Made by a program: the position numbers and the translations under genes. Shown here one piece after another: positions 5,122-6,842 of a stretch of 6,842 nucleotides of DNA. Numbering within the stretch: position 1 is the first letter of the stretch; every line of letters starts with the position of its first letter. Below the pieces are notes generated by a model. It saw nothing but the letters and a program-made list of their open reading frames with translations, was not told the DNA's origin and ran no database searches. Source of the DNA: Propionibacteriaceae bacterium (GTDB taxonomy: Bacteria; Actinomycetota; Actinomycetes; Propionibacteriales; Propionibacteriaceae); assembly GCA_003451975.1 (NCBI GenBank), contig DMIX01000093.1:1-6842 (forward strand), written 5' to 3'.

Positions 5122-6084
5122 CTAGCGGTCCTGGCTCAACTCGTACAGCGCGATCGATGCCGCCACCGAAGCATTGAGGGATTCCACCGCCGAACTGATC
5201 GGAATCCGGGCCAGCACATCGCAGTTTTCGCGGACGAGGCGGGCCAAGCCGTCGCCTTCGGAGCCGATGACCAGCAGTACCGGATCGTTGGGGTCGACGG
5301 TGGTCAGGTCGGCTTCGCCTTCGCCGGCGAGGCCGACGACGGTGAAACCGGCTTCGGCGTAGTGCACTAGGGCGCGGTTGAGGTTGGTGACTTTGGCTAC
5401 CGGGATTCGGGCTGCAGCACCGGCGGAGGCCTTCCAGGCTGTGGCGGTCAGGTCGGCGGATCGGCGTTCGGGGATGAGCACGCCGACTGCTCCGAAGGCT
5501 GCTGCGCTGCGGATGATGGCACCCAAGTTCCGCGGGTCGGTGATCGAATCACAGGCCACCACGATGGGGGCGGTTTCGGAGTCCAGGGCTTGGTCGAGTA
5601 CGTCCTCGGCGTCGGCATAGTCGAACTCGGGCAACTGCAGGGCCACGCCCTGGTGCACCGCGCCACCCGAGATGCGATCCAGCTCCACACGGGTCGCCTG
5701 CAGCAGCGGGACGCTCTGCTCGGCGGCCAGCTTGAGAATGTCGCGCAGCCGGCTATCGCGTTCGGCTCCCTCGGCGATCAGGCCACGCTTCACCGGGAGC
5801 CCAGCCTGCAGGGCCTCCAGAACAGGGTTGCGTCCGATCACCCAGTCCGAACCCAGCGCCGCCGACCCGCTCTTGCGGGAATCACCGCGAGGCTTGGAGC
5901 CAGGGGTGGTGCGCGGTGCGCCGTCCGGCCCGCGTTTGCGATAGGCCTTGTGGTACGGGCGATCCTCGGCTCTGGGGGTGGGGCCTTTGCCCTCCAGGCC
6001 GCGACGCACCCGGCCGCCCGACCCGGCAGGGGTCGACTTGCCCTTTTTGCGTACTGCGCCTTTGCGCTGGCTGTTACCTGGCAT
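5122..6084 (-). CDS. rlmB: 23S rRNA (guanosine-2'-O)-methyltransferase, SpoU/TrmH family
   Basis: The 320-residue enzyme is expected to transfer a methyl group from S-adenosylmethionine to a 23S rRNA ribose (G2251 in E. coli numbering). Residues 1-78 are a disordered, Lys/Arg/Gly/Pro-rich extension often seen in actinobacterial members and probably RNA-binding. Residues 81-155 are the substrate-binding domain (WVIGRNPVLEALQAG). The SPOUT knot motifs are all present: motif 1 DPRNLGAIIRSAAAFG with N186 and R192, motif 2 LLVIGSEGDGL with E276, and motif 3 IPISSAVESLNASVA with S302 and N304. The ATG at 6084 lies 6 bases after the cysS stop and has a well-placed GAGG. The cysS-rlmB order is common in actinobacteria. 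The exact target nucleotide is inferred from orthology. Confidence 0.93.
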   Translation of the reverse strand: MPGNSQRKGAVRKKGKSTPAGSGGRVRRGLEGKGPTPRAEDRPYHKAYRKRGPDGAPRTTPGSKPRGDSRKSGSAALGSDWVIGRNPVLEALQAGLPVKRGLIAEGAERDSRLRDILKLAAEQSVPLLQATRVELDRISGGAVHQGVALQLPEFDYADAEDVLDQALDSETAPIVVACDSITDPRNLGAIIRSAAAFGAVGVLIPERRSADLTATAWKASAGAAARIPVAKVTNLNRALVHYAEAGFTVVGLAGEGEADLTTVDPNDPVLLVIGSEGDGLARLVRENCDVLARIPISSAVESLNASVAASIALYELSQDR

Positions 6085-6093
6085 TGGTCCTCA
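6085..6093 (-). promoter_or_regulatory. cysS stop / rlmB ribosome binding site overlap
   Basis: On the minus strand the bases read TGAGGACCA then ATG. The TGA that ends cysS is part of the GAGG Shine-Dalgarno sequence for rlmB. Ribosomes finishing cysS would therefore sit on the rlmB start, which points to translational coupling. Confidence 0.65.
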
Positions 6094-6842
6094 CTTCTCG
6101 ATCGACCAACGCGGGCCGTCAGGGGTATCGGTCACGGTCAAGCCCAACGCTGACAAGGTGTCCCGAATCGCGTCGGCGGACGCCCAGTCTTTGCGTTCGC
6201 GAGCCTGAGCGCGCTGCTCCAACAGGGCGCCGACCAGGCCGTCGACGACGCTGGTCAGGTCATCGGAGTTGCCCGCATCAGCCCATTCAGGGGCGTCAGG
6301 ATTCAGGCCGAAGATGTCCAGCATCGCCAGCACCTCGGCGTAGGCACGACCGGCTGCAGGGTGATCGCCAGCCTCCAGAGCCACATTGCCGGCCTTGATG
6401 GTGGTGAACACCACCGCGAGCGCGGCCGGGGTACTCAGGTCGTCGTTCATCGCGTCGATGAAAGCCGGTGGGAGGGAGGTGGTCCCTTCGACAGGCTCAG
6501 GGAACGGGTTTCTGCTAGCCGGGCTGCCGGTGTCGTTGGCTGGGCTGGTGGTGTCGTTGGCTGGACTGGTGGTGTCGTTGGCTGAGCTGGTGGTGTCGTT
6601 GGCTGGGCTGGTGGTGTCGTTGGCTGAGCTTGTCGAAGCCCCCGACAGGGCCGCCTTGGCCCGTTCCAGGAAGCCGTCGATGCGCGCCAACTGGGCGGAC
6701 GCCTCGGCCAGCGACGCATCGGAGAGCTCAATTGCCGAGCGGTAATGCGGTCCGGCCAGGTATAGCCGGACGGCGCGTCCCCCGTAGGTCTCCACTGCAG
6801 CGAGCACGTCGGCGGTGTTGCCCAGTGACTTGCTCATCTTCT
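6091..6842 (-). CDS. cysS: Cysteinyl-tRNA synthetase, C-terminal part (5' end outside window)
   Basis: The window enters the gene at the class I signature KMSKSLGN, so the Rossmann fold with the HIGH motif lies outside. This enzyme charges tRNA-Cys. Visible parts in order are KMSKS, YLAGPHYRSAIELSD (the stem-contact fold), a helix DGFLERAKAAL, an inserted low-complexity stretch, PAFIDAMNDDLSTPAALAVVF (the conserved DALR-domain start), and the typical C-terminus RAQARERKDWASADAIRDTLSALGLTVTDTPDGPRW. From the M of KMSKS to the stop there are 248 residues, whereas the E. coli enzyme has about 195. The excess of about 55 matches the insertion (roughly residues 65-121 of this fragment), which is made of palindromic-repeat and minisatellite sequence. 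The frame is intact and all conserved blocks on both sides are kept, so the gene is probably functional. It is coupled to rlmB. Confidence 0.93.
   Translation of the reverse strand, partial: KMSKSLGNTADVLAAVETYGGRAVRLYLAGPHYRSAIELSDASLAEASAQLARIDGFLERAKAALSGASTSSANDTTSPANDTTSSANDTTSPANDTTSPANDTGSPASRNPFPEPVEGTTSLPPAFIDAMNDDLSTPAALAVVFTTIKAGNVALEAGDHPAAGRAYAEVLAMLDIFGLNPDAPEWADAGNSDDLTSVVDGLVGALLEQRAQARERKDWASADAIRDTLSALGLTVTDTPDGPRWSIEK
6484..6502. repeat. Type 1 palindromic repeat inside cysS, forward
   Basis: CCCTTCGACAGGCTCAGGG is a perfect copy of the type 1 core and is translated in frame as PEPVEG within cysS. The same element is intergenic at 4144-4166. Confidence 0.8.
6521..6625. repeat. 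Five-copy 21-bp minisatellite inside cysS
   Basis: Five head-to-tail 21-bp units start at 6521, 6542, 6563, 6584 and 6605. Units 2 and 5 are identical, units 3 and 4 each differ from them by one base, and unit 1 by two. Because 21 is a multiple of 3 the frame is kept. Each unit adds seven residues of the type TTSPAND or TTSSAND. The near identity points to recent expansion. Confidence 0.9.
6622..6640. repeat. Type 1 palindromic repeat inside cysS, inverted
   Basis: GGCTGAGCTTGTCGAAGCC is the reverse complement of GGCTTCGACAAGCTCAGCC and faces the forward copy at 6484-6502. Its first bases, GGCTGAGCT, are also the first bases of minisatellite unit 4 (read from 6581). Confidence 0.8.

Noticed and set aside
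5590..6153. Plus-strand open frames opposite rlmB and cysS
   Set aside because: Composition is Arg/Ala/Gly-rich with no domain, and the minus-strand genes are certain. These are shadows.

Overview
The window comes from a high-GC Gram-positive bacterium, most likely an actinobacterium of the Propionibacteriales type. The evidence is strong GC bias at third codon positions, the cysS-rlmB gene order, an apparently leaderless promoter, and two families of short palindromic repeats (cores CTTCGACAGGCTCAG and GGTTGAGGAG...CTCGAAACC) of a kind I know from actinobacterial genomes. The genus cannot be fixed from the sequence alone.

Layout from left to right. Bases 1-362 hold the 3' end of a HEAT-repeat-like protein gene (+). 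It converges on a large gene (466-3138, -) for a secreted, multidomain metallophosphoesterase, and a GC-rich stem-loop at 419-450 lies between them. The phosphatase gene diverges from a DJ-1/PfpI-family gene (3593-4135, +) across a 454-bp intergenic region. That region contains several inverted repeats, including two mutually exclusive stems, and a good leaderless-type promoter for the PfpI gene. Bases 4136-4655 have no gene and are packed with palindromic repeats, including a duplicated composite block of about 130 bp. The right third is a minus-strand run: cysS (C-terminal part, from the KMSKS motif on), then rlmB (probably translationally coupled to cysS), then, after 100 bp, a small four-helix membrane protein of the HsmA/TIGR03987 type.

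How the genes work together. cysS and rlmB form a housekeeping translation unit (Cys-tRNA charging and 23S rRNA 2'-O-methylation). The membrane protein may be its tail gene or have its own promoter. The phosphatase and the PfpI-like protein are separate accessory functions, namely extracellular phosphate-ester hydrolysis and probable protein or metabolite damage control. No phage, CRISPR, toxin-antitoxin or defence module is visible.

The most unusual signal is inside cysS. A palindromic-repeat pair enclosing a five-copy 21-bp minisatellite is carried in frame and adds about 55 low-complexity residues to an essential tRNA synthetase.
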